Source: Butyriboletus loyo (lineage: Eukaryota > Basidiomycota > Agaricomycetes > Boletales > Boletaceae). Taken from it: a stretch of DNA of 64,000 nucleotides. Within the stretch, counting starts at the first letter, position 1, and each line of letters opens with the position of its first letter. The notes under the pieces are model-generated. The model saw only the letters and a list, made by a program, of their open reading frames with translations. It made no database searches and was not told the origin of the DNA. The stretch covers positions 558,001 through 622,000 of the forward strand of contig JBBPSI010000002.1 in assembly GCA_038093515.1 (NCBI GenBank), in the 5' to 3' direction. Shown here piece after piece: positions 11,484 to 24,033 of this stretch. The translations under genes were made by a program, and so were the position numbers.

Positions 11484-12711
11484 TTAGCGGAACTCGAAGC
11501 AGGAGCTCGAGCGTTCGGGAACGTGACTCAGCGATAACTGCTGATACCTGAGATATGAATGCGAATCGCTCAGTGGATGCACAACCGTAAATGGAACGCC
11601 ACGCACGGTTCGGAATTTTGGTGGAAATAGAAGCCGCTCATAGTGGCAGCCGGCGGTGGAGAACGGGGGCCAATAGAAGATCCACGTCCTCCTCGCCGGA
11701 CGCTAGAGTCTCGACGACGACGACCAGCGGGAATAGATCCCAGCTTACCAGGAGAAGGCGACGTCAGCGAATCAACCTCTCCGTACTCCTCGGCGCAGAG
11801 CGGAAATGGTTGGGTGACGGAGCGTATATTGGCTCCTGGAGATGGAGGATTGAAGTCCACACAAACATAGTAGAAACCTGTCAGAGAAGATGTGAATATT
11901 TGGTGCATACTATATATGCGAGGGAAGGACTGTGCCTGAGGCAGAACGCGGACGTACCAGCAAAACTTGCACCGCTGATGTCTTGTACTCTATGGTCAGG
12001 AACAAGGAATCTCTCCTTCCACCTCATAAAAACAGCACCCCGATCGCGATCAGGCATGGTCAAATGCGGTCTCCTAAGCTCGTTCTTGACATGCCGGAAA
12101 GCCGGGAAACGTTGCCAATGCACCATATCTTCCTGTTCGTTTGCTCCCCACTTTTGCGTCAGAAAGCCGTAGCGGCTGCCGATGATTTCTGCGTCAAAGT
12201 ATGTTGTTAACTCGGGCCAATCATCGGTCAGTCCGCGTATGCGGAGGTACCCGCATAGGAAAAAGGAAGAGAAGTCAACGTCCTTTGGCGCGTGAGTGCA
12301 TGATAAGTGGGCGACACAAGCAGAACGCACGACAATGGTAACGTTAACGTCATAACTGTTTCTACCACTCTTCTGTGTTCCCTGAAAGGTCGCCCCGGGG
12401 TACAAGCAATGGTGGCGTTGGGCGCAGACACGCAGGTGGGTAATGTCGGTGACAGGGTCCGGTAGGGGCGTGTGGACGGGTAATCTTTGTGGACGGCCAC
12501 GAGGGAGGGTATCTGGGGGGGAGCGCTGCTGACTAGGAATTGATTTAGGGGAAGTTGCTGTGGTCTGGATGGAGAGCGAGGGCTGTGATGGGGCTACGGA
12601 GGATGGTGGACAGTGGGGAGGAAAGGATTGTGGGACATCCATGTCGATGTCATCCTCGAATTCGACAGGGTCTGGTTGCGGGCAGATGGAATGAGACTTC
12701 TTCACGGGCAT
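11484..12711 (-). CDS. GID4: Gid4/Vid24 substrate receptor of the GID/CTLH ubiquitin ligase
   Basis: Gid4 is the receptor that binds N-terminal Pro degrons and hands substrates such as gluconeogenic enzymes to the GID/CTLH E3 ligase. From the ATG at 12711 a Pro/Ser-rich head of about 100 residues is followed by the Vid24 domain: YPGATFQGTQKSGRNSYDV, then after an intron FLCGYLRIRGLTDDWPELTTYF, DAEIIGSRYGFLTQKWGA, RFPAFRHVK, RDRGAVFMRWKERFLVPD, HRVQDISGASFAG and FYYVCVDFNPPSP. The last exons give MSGFYFHQNSEP spliced to YQQLSLSHVPERSSSCFEFR and a stop at 11484-11486. At least three introns are needed (in the domain, after SGASFAG, and after NSEP). An Arg/Ser-rich insert before MSGFYFHQ is longer than in yeast. 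The match over the domain is strong. Confidence 0.92.
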
Positions 12712-13126
12712 GATTGAAAAGCGACACGAGCGATTGCCAGGTCTGTGCGGTATCCCCGGTTTCGTTATTACGTACTCTATCAGTCACGTGTACCTCCCCT
12801 GTCGTCTTGCTCGGACATCCCACCAGCCGCTTCTCGAGAACCAAGAATATATATATATGTCGCTCTCCCCACTTTTGGCGCGAAGAACCAGGCGTGAAGT
12901 GCACTGTCTGAGCTGCTCCGACTCCGAGAATGTATAATTAGCAGTCTTCCCCCACCTTGCAGCGGCACCCCCAATCCATCGACGCTCTGATCGTGATACA
13001 AAGTGAGTGTTATTATGCCACTTCATCTCTCACCCAGCGAAATGTGAGTTTGTAGTGCAATGTCCGTCTAGGGCACCTGGCCCCACAGCGCCTGATCGGG
13101 CATTCCCTCGCCCGTGTCCGACAGAC
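12712..13126. promoter_or_regulatory. Divergent promoter region, Gid4 and small unknown gene
   Basis: 415 bp separate two divergent starts. An alternating AT run (12847-12858) lies 136-147 bp upstream of the Gid4 ATG and could serve as a TATA-like element. No gene is seen. Confidence 0.4.
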
Positions 13127-14044
13127 ATGGCAATGTTTCAAAACGTGAATCGAAATTCTTCACAATATCTCCAGGCAGCCGGTATTGAGGACAACTCAGT
13201 TCAACATAAACAATTAAAGGTCTGTTATATCGCTTCATAAATTCCGTGCAACTTGACTTTCAGGGTACCATACTAGAAAACCGTCCAGACCCTTCATGGC
13301 CAATACCTGCATCCGTTCAAGTATGTAGAAGAACAAGTCCCGGGTCGGGTGGATCAGCTCATGGCTGAAGTATGGATGCATAGTATCAAGAACCGTTCAC
13401 AAACTGATTATTTGCTTTGCCCCAGGCCCGACTCAGCCTTCCGTGGTTGAACGAATACGAGGATGCTTGGCCTGCCATAGTATATCTGAAAAGATATGTG
13501 GATACAAGGCGGCCTCACCTCAAACATTCTAGATATGTCCACAAACAAACGGCGGTGCGGAAGTCACCGCGTTCCCACAAGGTGGTTACCTCTTGCATAT
13601 TTCAGTTGCTCTAATTCGGTTCTGATTCTCGTGCGGCTTTGTCAGCCTACCACGACTCCGATTCAGAATCCTGAGGATTCTGATGATATACGAGTAAGTC
13701 CATCTTCCTTGAACATGGTGGAATGATTCAGTTGGATATAGAAGGACCATGATCCCACTGTGAGGGAGTTTCTGTGTTCCTTGACACCCAGCCTTGAGCA
13801 TCATCTTGATGCTTTTGCTGCGTTGGGTGTCAAAGACGAGAAAACCCTTCAAGCCTTTTTATGTTGGCCGCAAGTGATTCAGGCACAGTTTTTGGATGAA
13901 GGTCATGGGGTACTACAGCTCACAAGCCTTGAAAGAAAGAGCTTATTAGTAGACATTGGTCTACTGACACATAAGACGCTGCAGAAGTCTCTTGTGGTGA
14001 AGCCAGGATGCTTTCGTGATCACTCTCCACATTGCTTCCGATAA
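13127..14044 (+). CDS. Small protein of unknown function, possible SAM-like helical domain
   Basis: I do not recognise this gene. Five exons can be joined in one frame: MAMFQNVNRNSSQYLQAAG..., GTILENRPDPSWPIPASVQ, ARLSLPWLNEYEDAWPAIVYLKRYVD..., PTTTPIQNPEDSDDIR and KDHDPTVREFLCSLTP... All donors are GT and acceptors AG, and the phases agree (for example CACAAG/GTGGTT to TTTGTCAG). The last exon has LEHHLDAFAALGVKDEKTLQAFLCWP followed by LTSLERKSLLVDIGL, which has the rhythm of a SAM or SAM-like helix bundle; this is inference. Product about 195 residues. The middle carries a Trp/Tyr-rich segment that suggests an ordered or peptide-binding piece. Confidence 0.6.
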
Positions 14045-14268
14045 TGTCACCAACTACATTTACCTACTTCCTTGCATTCACGAGGTTACCAGCTTGTAAG
14101 GAAGACATGATTCATGCTTACTGAATATGATCGCAACAAGGAGATAATGAACTATTGGAGTTGGAAAAAAAAGTGGGTAAAAAGAGCTGGATGATGAATG
14201 AAAAGAAGCAAGACTGTATGAGTGACACAAGGGTCGTATGGAGCATATGTAAAGATGCGTTATCGTAT

Positions 14269-15351
14269 TCAAAGCTCGTCATCCTCTTCGGGGAGAGGGA
14301 CACGCTCAGCCTGGTATTTCAAGTCAGCCACATAAATTCAACCGCGGGACGGAGATGAATCACCTGCTTCAATTCCAGTTCGTATTGCTCGATCAGCTTG
14401 GCATCCAGAGCAACTTCAGCAGGAGCAAGCGCTGGTGCCGCAACGAATTCGAGTGTAGGATTTCTATAATACAGAAGTTGAATTTTCAATAATGAAAACC
14501 AACATGGTACCCGGGCTTACCCGACCAACTTCCTTGCCAACCACAGGAAAGGCTTCTCAAAGTTATAGTTCGACTTCGCAGAAATCTCAAAGTACTGGAG
14601 GTTCTTTTTGCGATGGAAGGTGACAGCACCTGTCTTTACTTTACGCTCCTATGAGATTACCAATGTTAATCTGACTTTAGGAGTATAGCGGTGTCCGTCG
14701 ACTCACCTTGACGTCTACTTTGTTTCCGCAAAGAACGATCGGGATGTTCTCGCAGACACGTTCGAGATCACGGTGCCAGTTAGGCACATTCTTGTACGTG
14801 ATTCTCGAGGTAACGTCGAACATGATAATGCCACATTGGCCTTGTATGTAGTAACCATCACGGAGACCACCGAATTTCTCTTGACCTGCAGTATCCCAGA
14901 CGTTGAAACAGATGGTGCCGAAGTTGGTCGAGAATGTTAAGGGGTGAACTTCGACACCAAGGGTGGCTACGAACTGCGTCGGGAATGTGGATATCACGAG
15001 TATGACAAACAGAAGCGCACCGATGTATTTCTTCTCGAATTCGCCAGTCAGGTGGCGCTACGTGGGTGTGAGGATCAGGACGCGATCAGGTTCAAAGGTT
15101 GCCATTGTGGCAAGGCCTTACCTTGACAAAAGTGGTTTTTCCGGTACCACCGTCACCGACTAAGATATTTTGAGGCGGTATATAGAGGGGTTGGGAGGGC
15201 ATGCATTGTTGGAGTGCGACGAGAAGCGAAGGAGACAGGGCATCGATCAAGCATGGAGAAAATCTGTACTCAATAAACCATGACGCGGAAAGTGGGCACA
15301 TTGGCTCGTACCAAGAACAAGTTTGAAGGTGGGGATTTCTGTTGAGGTCAT
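14269..15351 (-). CDS. GSP1: Ran GTPase (Gsp1)
   Basis: Ran drives nucleocytoplasmic transport and spindle assembly by cycling between GTP and GDP forms. The ATG at 15351 gives [26 protein letters not shown] over the first intron, with the P-loop GDGGTGKTT typical of Ran. Switch II is [18 protein letters not shown], and the guanine-specificity motifs are CGNKVDVK and [21 protein letters not shown]. The protein ends in the acidic tail LPEEDDEL, the Ran hallmark that replaces a prenylated CAAX box. Length is about 215 residues in about six exons, as usual. The effector stretch reads [20 protein letters not shown]. The call is certain at family level. Confidence 0.97.
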
Positions 15352-15874
15352 TTTGTGAAATTACAGTATTCTATGTGGGCAATAGAGAAAGAGAGAGGCA
15401 AGCGGAACGAGGTCAAGAGCAGAAATCAAGACGCTGAGATAAGGTTTTCCGTGCCACCGAGAGTTATTGCCAGATTTGGCCATGTCGCTGAGTTCATGTT
15501 GAAACCGAGTCACGCACATTGGACTTGAGTGGGTTGGAATCGGTCGATTACGCAGGAGCCATCAGCGATCCTGGATTAATGCTCCCACTGCGCATTTAAG
15601 ATGCTGCACGCTATGGTTAATTCACACCTGAAACATGTTTATTGACGGCTTTATTGTCAGGCCAGCGGAACCACTCAGTGAAACTTTTGAGGGCTCAGTC
15701 CTAACCAAGTTCTCGGCTGTTTCGCTTGCTCGTTTGAATGTTTACATTCGGTTCTATGATTTATGTAATGCAACGTGCTTGCTCTGCTCTTGACCCCAAA
15801 GCGATTTTCGTCGGCTTAGTGTCTTCGAAGACCGCATCGCTCATCTCGGCCCACAAGTGGCCCTCGCCTTTGGC
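15352..15874. promoter_or_regulatory. Divergent promoter region, Ran and MFS transporter
   Basis: About 520 bp between two divergent starts. Nothing coding is seen and no clear operator-like repeat stands out. Confidence 0.4.
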
Positions 15875-18682
15875 ATGTTCACGCCTCCCACAACCCCTGC
15901 AGGCCATCCAGAAATAGTATGCCACTCGGAAGACCTCACGGTACGTTACTCGCCAACGTTCGACTCTAGTCTGCTGACTAGGACGCTTCCGTTCACCACA
16001 CGTTTCCCTCCACCCCCTCTATTCAGACCATCACCTCGTCCACCGTCTTGCTCAAGGATTCACCATCAAAGCCTGAACCAGGTGCGTCCTGGAAGGCCAA
16101 CGAGCAACATGTCGTCCCCAAAAATCGGCTCGGAATTGTATTTTTTGGTCTCATGTGTTCCACCTTTCTCGCCGCACTCGATCAGGTATCTCTATATCGA
16201 TCTCGCTTTTATCTCGTCTGACACGGCCCACAGACCATCGTAGCTACCGCTTTACCTACTATCGTAGACGAACTAGGCGGAGGCAACAATTACAGTTGGG
16301 TTGGGAGGTAAAGTCAACGCTCGTGTGGCCGACGCATGACCTAACCGTAAAGTATCTCAGCGCCTACATGCTATCCTCGGCATCCTTGGGGCCGCTGTAC
16401 GGAAAACTCTCCAACATTTTAGGTCTACTATTCTGTTCACTCTCGCCAATATTACCCTGCTCACTTATGGACTTTATAGGTCGGAAGCCAATGTTGTACG
16501 GATGCATCATCGTATTTTTGGTTTGTAATTTACTTGACGCGAGCAACCTCCATGCATAACACTCTATCTAGGTTGGATCAGCGTTGTGTGGTGCCGCCCG
16601 GAGCATGACATGGCTCATAGTTTGCCGTGCCGTGCAAGGAATAGGTGGTGGTGGCATTATGCAGTTGGTCCAAATCACCATATCAGACATTGTGTCCCTC
16701 AAGGAGTAAGTACTCTCTTGTTGTTTACCTCCTAGTCCCTTAGGTCCCTTAGCCGAGCGAAGTATGGAGGAGCCATTGGTGCCACTTGGGGTATTGCCAG
16801 GTAGGTGATGTATCTTATGCAACAGAGCACTAGTCAATTCTCGCAGTGTTGTGGGACCGCTCCTTGGCGGAGTAAGTCCGCTTTGGCGCATCCACCGTTT
16901 ATGATTTAACATCGTGTTCAGGCATTAGCCGATCACGTTTCATGGAGATGGTATGTTATCTGCTTGGTGATGGGGCCATCTTCTTACTTTGGCTCGTAGG
17001 TGTTTCTGGATCAACCTGTCAGTCGCTCTTTCCAAGTCAATCAGCTCTGTTAAACTCCTGCAATAGACCGTCTGGCGGTGTAGCGGGCGCTCTTCTATTC
17101 TTCTTCTTAAACCTCAACCCACATCAAGGAAGATCATTCCGTGACCACGTCAAAGAATTTGATTTTGTCGGACTGCTCACTGCTATCTCTGGCGTACTTT
17201 GCCTTTTGCTAGGGTTTCACTCCGGCGAAACCACGTGTATGCAAAAACCGTTGCAAACGGACCTCCCAATAGACTGATTACTATCTAGGGAAAAGCGCGG
17301 AAACTATTTCTCTCCTCGTTATCGGAGGCTTTTTGCTTGTGTGTTACGCAGTCAATGAGATGCACACCAAGCGGTCTGCAATTATCCCGCCACGATTGTT
17401 CAAGGTTCGAGTGCTCCTTTTCCCTCGTGTACGCCCCTGACCTTTCTGGTAGACACGTACAACCGGCTTGATTCTAATTTCTACGTTTTTGCACGCCGTT
17501 GTTTTCTTCACGGGTATGTCGACTGATGCTCGATAACTATTGATGCATTCCTTACTTCTTTGAAAATAGGATCATTGTACGTTTCTTATTGCGTGGGTCA
17601 ACCTGTACTGAATATTCCTCAGCTATCTGCCCGTGTATTACCAAGGCTCGTTTAATTCGGTTCTTTCCATGCTGATAGCTGACAGCCCACATAGTCCTCG
17701 GCGCGTCTGCCACTGCCTCCGGCGTCAAGTCAGTCAATCTTCTGGGTGTATGTGAATTTCTCACGCTTGCAACAGGATGCTTCCCTATTCCCTTGGCGGC
17801 TCTGTGGTGTCGGCACTGGTAGGTATGTTTGTGGCACGCACCGGGTCGTATCGTCCGATCATATGGGGCGCTTGGGTTGTGATGACTATTGGATGGGGCC
17901 TCATGATGATGTTAGACAGTACATCTAGCATGTGAGCACAGCTGTCTTCGGCTCGCACCGTTACCTGCGTCTCATCTTTGCAGTGTTGCCCAGGAAACAT
18001 ACCCTCTCATTGCAGCTCTTGGGATTGGTTGCCTGTTCCAGGTATGTCATATATGTCCCATTCGTGGTCTTGCTAAGATCGACATTGATAGGTGCCGCTC
18101 ATTGCACTCCAAGCTGCCATGCCTCTGAGGGATATGGCTACGACCACAGGGGCATTTATTTTCCTGCGGTACACGATGACAATTACATGTCGGAGATCCT
18201 GGACTCACACATCCTCCAGTACGTTGGGTGGTACAATTGGTATCACACTCGGAGAAGCCATCATCTCGAGTACCCTCCAACAAAGACTCAGAGGCACCAC
18301 GGGTCTTACTATCGACACCTCCACTGCTTCAATCAACAATATCATCAGGGAAATATCATCTATTCCTGTACGTGGTCTTCGTTGATTGCAATATTTTCTG
18401 ACCTCGGATTCTTCGTCGTCGCAGGACGCCACCTTGAGAGCTACAATAATGCATGCTTATGCTCGCTCTATCAGCAGAATCTGGCTTGTAAACACAACAT
18501 TGTCAGCTCTTGGTTTCATCCTCATTGTCTTTATACGCGCGTATTCACTACACCGGACGGTTATCCACGAGAGCGCAAAGACCAGTAATCCTGAAAAGGG
18601 TGAGGCGGTGAAAAAGGCCAGTGGTGGAGTAGGTTCCATCGAGGCTGGAGAAGTAGCTACCAAAGAGGGTGCTACGGAATGA
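15875..18682 (+). CDS. MFS transporter, DHA2 (14-TM drug:H+ antiporter-like) family
   Basis: A membrane exporter of about 590 residues split by about a dozen short introns. The cytosolic head (MFTPPTTPAGHPE...) is followed by RLGIVFFGLMCSTFLAALDQTIVATALPTI over an intron, the first helix signature of DHA2 transporters (LDxTIVNVALP-like). Then SWVGSAYMLSSASLGPLYGKLSNILGRKPM (motif A region), [36 protein letters not shown] (motif C) and, in the second half, LPVYYQVLGASATASGVKMLPYSLGG, RTLGGTIGITLGEAI and a final helix before a Lys/Glu-rich tail. An in-frame ATG six codons upstream (15857) is an alternative start. DHA2 members export toxins, siderophores or small acids; the substrate cannot be read here. 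No biosynthetic genes lie beside it. Confidence 0.9.
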
Positions 18683-18931
18683 ATGCTTTCCAGTCTCGGG
18701 GGAAAACTGCACGAGGAGGATGGGCATGAAGGTAATCATGTTTAAAACCCTACTTAATCAAGTCATATACATATAAAACCGACATAACTCTTCATTTGGC
18801 TTTGGATGGATGCAGCGAAGACATAAAATCAGGCTTCAGGTCACCACCAAGATATATATGGGAAACATTAGTCACGTGATCATTTGTCGACTTGAACTGC
18901 CAAAGTTTCTACTTTGCAGAAATACCAAGTG

Positions 18932-21900
18932 ATGCTTGAATTTACAGAGCCTGGAGGGGTCACAGACCGCCCTCAGAAGAGGATTCGAACCTCCGAAAAA
19001 CCTGGCACGCCGTCAAAAACTACCCAAAAATCATCCGGTGGTGCTCGCTTATTTGCTCCCTTCCGCGCACTTGGACTGGTCACGAATCACGTACCATTTT
19101 ACTTGCAAACTCGTTCCCATAAGGGGGCGACAGAGGGTCCACGGATACACCTACTTACATGCCTCGGCAGGTCATGGGCACTTTGGGAGGGAGGAAAGAT
19201 GACTTTATTATTTGTTGGTTAGTGCATACCTGTTGGAATGGTAGGATCCTCTGAAAGTCTTCGGTATGCAGGCCCAGAAGAACCAGATCCGATCTCTTGT
19301 CTAATCATGGAAGGTGATGCGATTTGGGCGGCATCGGGCGTCCACGTCACCAAATATCTTCGAGGAAAAGAGGTGAACATGTTTGTTCTATACCCTTGAC
19401 TTTTTATCCACAGATCTATACAGGTCGTCCGAGCCACAAATCCACTTGGAACGTCACTGGCTTCTATGGTTATATTTGGAACTCTCTTACTCGCCCTGAC
19501 GGAGGATGGCGGGCGAATGCTTGTGTGGGACATCTCGCGTGACGGTGAGGATAGTCATTCGAAACCATTCCTTCACCCCTGACTTTACTCTAGAACCTTC
19601 ATTCTCTTGCACTATCCAGTTTGACACAGGCTTTACCGCAGCCATGGTGCTGCATCCCGCAACTTATTTAAACAAAGTACTGGTAGCTAGTAATGAAGGT
19701 GACTTGCAATTGTGGAATATACGGACCGAGTGAGTGTCTTTCTCGTGTGTCTGCGCTATCCATATACCTACCGGTTTCAGGATGTGTATACACAAGTTTT
19801 CAAGTTCCAAACTACTACTGACACAAGGCTTGGCAAATATGAGATCTTCATCTATCACTGCATTGACACAGTCTCCCGCAATTGATGTCGTAGGCATTGG
19901 CTTTACGTCCGGCGAAGTATCCGTATATGATATACGCGCCGACGAGAGGTTGATGAGGGTGTTCATGGACGGTGGCACGATCAGAGGATTATCGTTTCGA
20001 AGTGGTTAGTACCTTGCTTCTGCATATTACCATTTTCCTCATTCATCTCTACGCAAGATGGACATCAAGTTCTTGCCTCAGCATCTTCCCACGGGCATCT
20101 AGCTCTCTGGGACTTGAACTCTGGTGGTCGCCTTCTGCATCTCGTTAGAGGTGCTCATGATGGTGCCATCAGCGCAGTACAATGGGTACCTGGCCAGCCA
20201 ATTTTGATAACGTCTGGTGAAGATAACTGTGTCAAGGTACGCCTTGACCCATTGGTTTTCCAGCACTCATAACCGTAGACCAGCAATGGTTGTTCGATTC
20301 GCCTACCGCCACCCCACGATTGCTCAAATTCCGCTCGGGACACCATGCTCCACCGCATCTGGTCAGATACTATGGGGAAGACGGCAAACAATTATTGACT
20401 GCTTCAGGTGATCGGAGTTTGCGGTATACTTCTGTTGTCCGCGACTCGAGGTCATTTGAGATGTCCCAAGGTAAACGTAACATTACTGCAGGCAACCAAA
20501 GACGCTAATATCGACTTGTGGGCAGGATCTCTTACCAAGAAAGCCGCAGTGCTATCCAAATCTCTGGCATCATTGAAATTTCCGTCCATTACATCCATTG
20601 CCCATTCGACGATGCGATCAAAGGATTGGGATGATGTACTCACAGCGCACACCGACGAACCCTTGGTTCGGTCCTGGACGGTGCTAAATAAACGTCTAGG
20701 AAAACATACCTTGAATTATGCCGACGGCACCAAACGAAAGTCTTCATCAGGTTCTGTGAAGGTGTGTATTATTAGTTACCATACGGTTACAAGTTACGAG
20801 CTCCGCCTAGTGCGTCTGCGTTTCTGCATGTGGAAATTTTGGTATTGCGGGCTCGTCGACGGGGGAAATTCACATGTGGAATATGCAATCTGGTTTGAAG
20901 CGGAAAACATTTAAAGTAGGGCCCTGCCCTCCAGCAGTCATAGAACGATTGAATTCTACTTCTAAACCGAAGGCTAGTGAGCACTGTATCACAGGTCTAG
21001 CCACCGATGCTTTGAATCGTCTCGTTGTTGCGAGTACATTGGATGGAACTATCAATGTAAGTCTTCATATCGACTTGTCCTCTTTCAAGTGTTGATCAAG
21101 CGGGAGTAGTTTTTTGATTTCCACACTACTAAATTGGACTATACGTTGGTGCTACCTTCATCTGCCCATTCCATGATCTTCCATCGAAACTCTGGACTGT
21201 TGGCTGTAATCTGTGATGACGTGACAGTGCGTGTTGTTGATATTGAAACAAAACGGATAGTCAGAGAGCTGTCATGTAGCTCGCAAGCTCGAATTCTTGA
21301 CGTTGTATGATCCCCCTATTGATCTGACCATACTCTCGCTAATGGCTTCTAGGCATTCTCACCTGACTCTCGCTGGATAGTATCGACATCCCTCGATTCA
21401 ATAATACGCACATTCGATATTCCAACTGGCGGCTTGATCGATGCATTCCGTACACCAAGTATCGCTACGAGTATTGCGTTCTCGCCCACAAATGACTTTT
21501 TGGCAACTGCCCATGTGGACAGCGTTGGGGTGTTCCTGTGGGCAAACAAAACACAATTTGCAGAAGTCACTCTTCGAACAGTATCTGAGAAGGATATTAC
21601 AGAGGTTTCGATGCCATCAATGCAAGGAGATGTTGAAGATGATGGTATATGTCAATCGGTTGGCTTCGTCGCGCCTTAGCTCATGGATTTGTCCTCCCTC
21701 AGCCCTGGAAGCGTTGATCGGACTAACAATGGAGGATAAACCTGTGGACGTCTTCTCCACGCCTCCTCAACTAGATGGGGATCTCGTCACTCTGACTCTG
21801 CTACCCCGATCACGATGGCAAACTCTGCTGAACCTCGACGTAATACAAGTACGTGTGAAAACACCTTGACTGTGCACGCAAGTTAACTAGATGGGACACA

Positions 21901-22487
21901 TAGCAACGAAATCAACCGACAGAGCCACCCAAAAAGCCTGAACAAGCCCCCTTCTTCCTCCCTACATTGCCTGGTGTGGAGCACCGATTTGCTATCGAAG
22001 AAAAGAAGGAAGAAAAGACTGAGAAGAAGACGCGCTTGGACAAGACTATGGCCAAATCGAAGAGCACTCTCCAAGCAAAGCTGGCCAAACTTGAGGAGAA
22101 GGGCAACTGTGAGAACGCCTGCTACATCTTCGTCCTGTCCAATATTGATATATTTTCGTCGTAGCTGATGATGAACTTTTCGACTACATCAAAAGTTTGT
22201 CGCCCGCTGCAATTGATATCGAGCTACGGTCGCTGGTTACTTTGGACCACCTGCGGCAATTCATACATGCACTTGAGCGACGGTCAAAGTCCCATAAAGA
22301 TTTCGAAGCCGTCCAGACATTGCAAAGTGTCTTCCTTCGAATGCATGGAGACATGCTCTTAGACAACGAAGAACTGCTGTCGGAACTGGAGAAGCTATTA
22401 GAAACACAAGAAAAGGAGAGCGAGCGCATCTTGGAGCTTCTTGCTTCATCCCTTGGTACACTGGGCTTTGTACGAGATACGATATAA
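18932..22487 (+). CDS. UTP21: Utp21 (WDR36), WD-repeat subunit of the SSU processome
   Basis: Utp21 is part of the UTP-B (Pwp2) complex that binds the 5' end of pre-rRNA in the nucleolus and is needed for 18S rRNA maturation. About 950 residues in about 13 exons. The head has a basic signal (PQKRIRTSEK), then RLFAPFRALGLVTNHVPFYLQTR, the family opening, and LGRSWALWEGGKMTLLFVG. Repeated WD blades follow: GRMLVWDIS, DLQLWNIRT, EVSVYDIRADERL, HLALWDLNSGGRLLHL, GEDNCVKQWLFD, DRSLRYTSVVRD, EIHMWNMQSG and IIRTFDIPTGGLID. The C-terminal Utp21 domain has LIGLTMEDKPVDVFSTPPQ, LLPRSRWQTLLNLDVIQ, then KPEQAPFFLPTLPG, a Lys/Glu-rich stretch and the helical end FDYIKSLSPAAIDIELRSL. The first true ATG is at 18932. 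Confidence 0.95.
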
Positions 22488-22869
22488 GCTGTCCTGATTT
22501 GATAGCCATTATATTGATTGTCCGTTCCTAGTTAGATAAGCTTGCAACACATTGAGCGTCGTCCCAGCCTTCTGACTCTGCATCATGTCCTCCAGTGCGA
22601 TTGGTCCTGATGGAAAAATCTATTGCAAACATATGGAGGAAGCAGCAAAACGAACATCACACACTTCCAAGCATCTAAATCGGTGCGATTCACGATGCTC
22701 GGGCTGTTATGGTTCCACTGTACATGCAGATCCCTGACATGCGATGCTTGTTGAAATAGCGAATTTTACTGTTGCAAGAGAGCTCGAGTGGACCCAACTA
22801 GGTGTGATTTCTGGTGTAAGATCACCTTGCCCTCGTCTGTGCATACCACTCATGCTCTGAGATATCCTC
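22488..22869. other. Intergenic region
   Basis: The 382-bp spacer in tandem between Utp21 and the coiled-coil gene. Only short frames are seen. Confidence 0.4.
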
Positions 22870-23936
22870 ATGCTAGGCTGGGCGGATGACGATAATATAG
22901 TCCATGCTTCAAGCTCATCCGCAGCTCTACCTGCACCTCAGCCCTCCAGGGAAGGAGCAGGCACCAGGGCACGCCCAGCTTCTACACCTCGCATATTGCA
23001 CCCGCTGCAAGAATACTTTTCACCATCAGTGACCCCACGAAGCAGGAGGCGCCTAGAGGACATTGAAGCTGGCCTGAAGCAACGTGAACAAGATCTCAGT
23101 CCTACTCGCCAAGCTGGTTCATTGAGGGAAGCCGTACCTTCTACATCATCCCCAAGTGCTCAAGCGATCCCTCAGCCACCTTCGCCAGTACCCACCGAGG
23201 TCGATTGCGAAGATGAGGCACAACCACAAAAAACCTACAGTTTTCTTGGGTTACATTATAGCCCTGAGCCGATTATATCTACCATTAAAGATGACGGTCA
23301 ACCCTCAACCCCTCCTACAGAAGGTGCTGTGATACAGCCAGCTGCTGTTGCAGCATCTTCTGGTGGTGGGTTGCTACTTACACCACCTCAAACCACACGA
23401 CGGGTCACACGGTCTGATGAGGCCAAGTCCATCTTGCACAGCAGGAAGGGGAAAGAACGTGAGGGCGGGCCACCCGTGCAGACCCAGAATCAGGTTTGTG
23501 CTCGTCCCTTCCATTACCCATGTAACATTGTTGTACGTGCCTAGCCCTGGAAATCTGATTGGCACCTCTTACGTAGAATGGTTATGCTCAATGTGGCCCA
23601 CCCGAGGTAGCGGGCGATGGGGAACCAGAGGAGGATTCTCTACCACTTTTCGCACTTGCGGAAGACATATCAACAACCGCTAGTGCGTCACCGACCACCG
23701 CCGAGAACGTGCTCGATTATACCGATGGAATGAAGGCAAGAGTGAAGGCGCTCTCAGAATATATGGATTCGTTCGACATCACTCAAGCGGTGAAACTGTT
23801 GCAAACAGTCGAGCGACAGAAAATTCAATATGAGTACAGGGACCGAATTCAGAAGATGCGCATTGGAGAGTTAGTTGCCGAAAGGGACAGGCTTGTTGCT
23901 GAAGTCTCGAGATTGAAGGAAGCTTTGCAACGGTGA
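22870..23936 (+). CDS. Proline/serine-rich protein with C-terminal coiled coil
   Basis: No family recognised. Two exons joined by an intron after TQNQ (acceptor TTACGTAG) give about 330 residues. The N-terminal two thirds are low-complexity with many SP/TP sites (SPSVTPRSRRR, TPPTEG, TPPQTTRR). The C-terminal 80 residues form a clean coiled coil: DYTDGMKARVKALSEYMDS, QAVKLLQTVERQKIQYEYRD and MRIGELVAERDRLVAEVSRLKEAL. It ends about 100 bp before the Sfi1 gene in the same direction. Disordered, phospho-site-rich head plus terminal coiled coil would fit a scaffold or spindle/septation component; this is inference only. Confidence 0.7.
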
Positions 23937-24033
23937 GCGGGTGGAATGGGTGATTAGATAAGCTGTATGGATCACGTGCTATCGCGTCGCGTAAAAAATG
24001 CACAACGCGCTTCGTGGTGTATGTCCAGTGTCC

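Noticed and set aside
18978..18998. tRNA T-arm-like string (GAGGTTCGAATCCTC on the minus strand)
   Set aside because: No anticodon or acceptor stem fits around it, and it lies in the coding start of Utp21.
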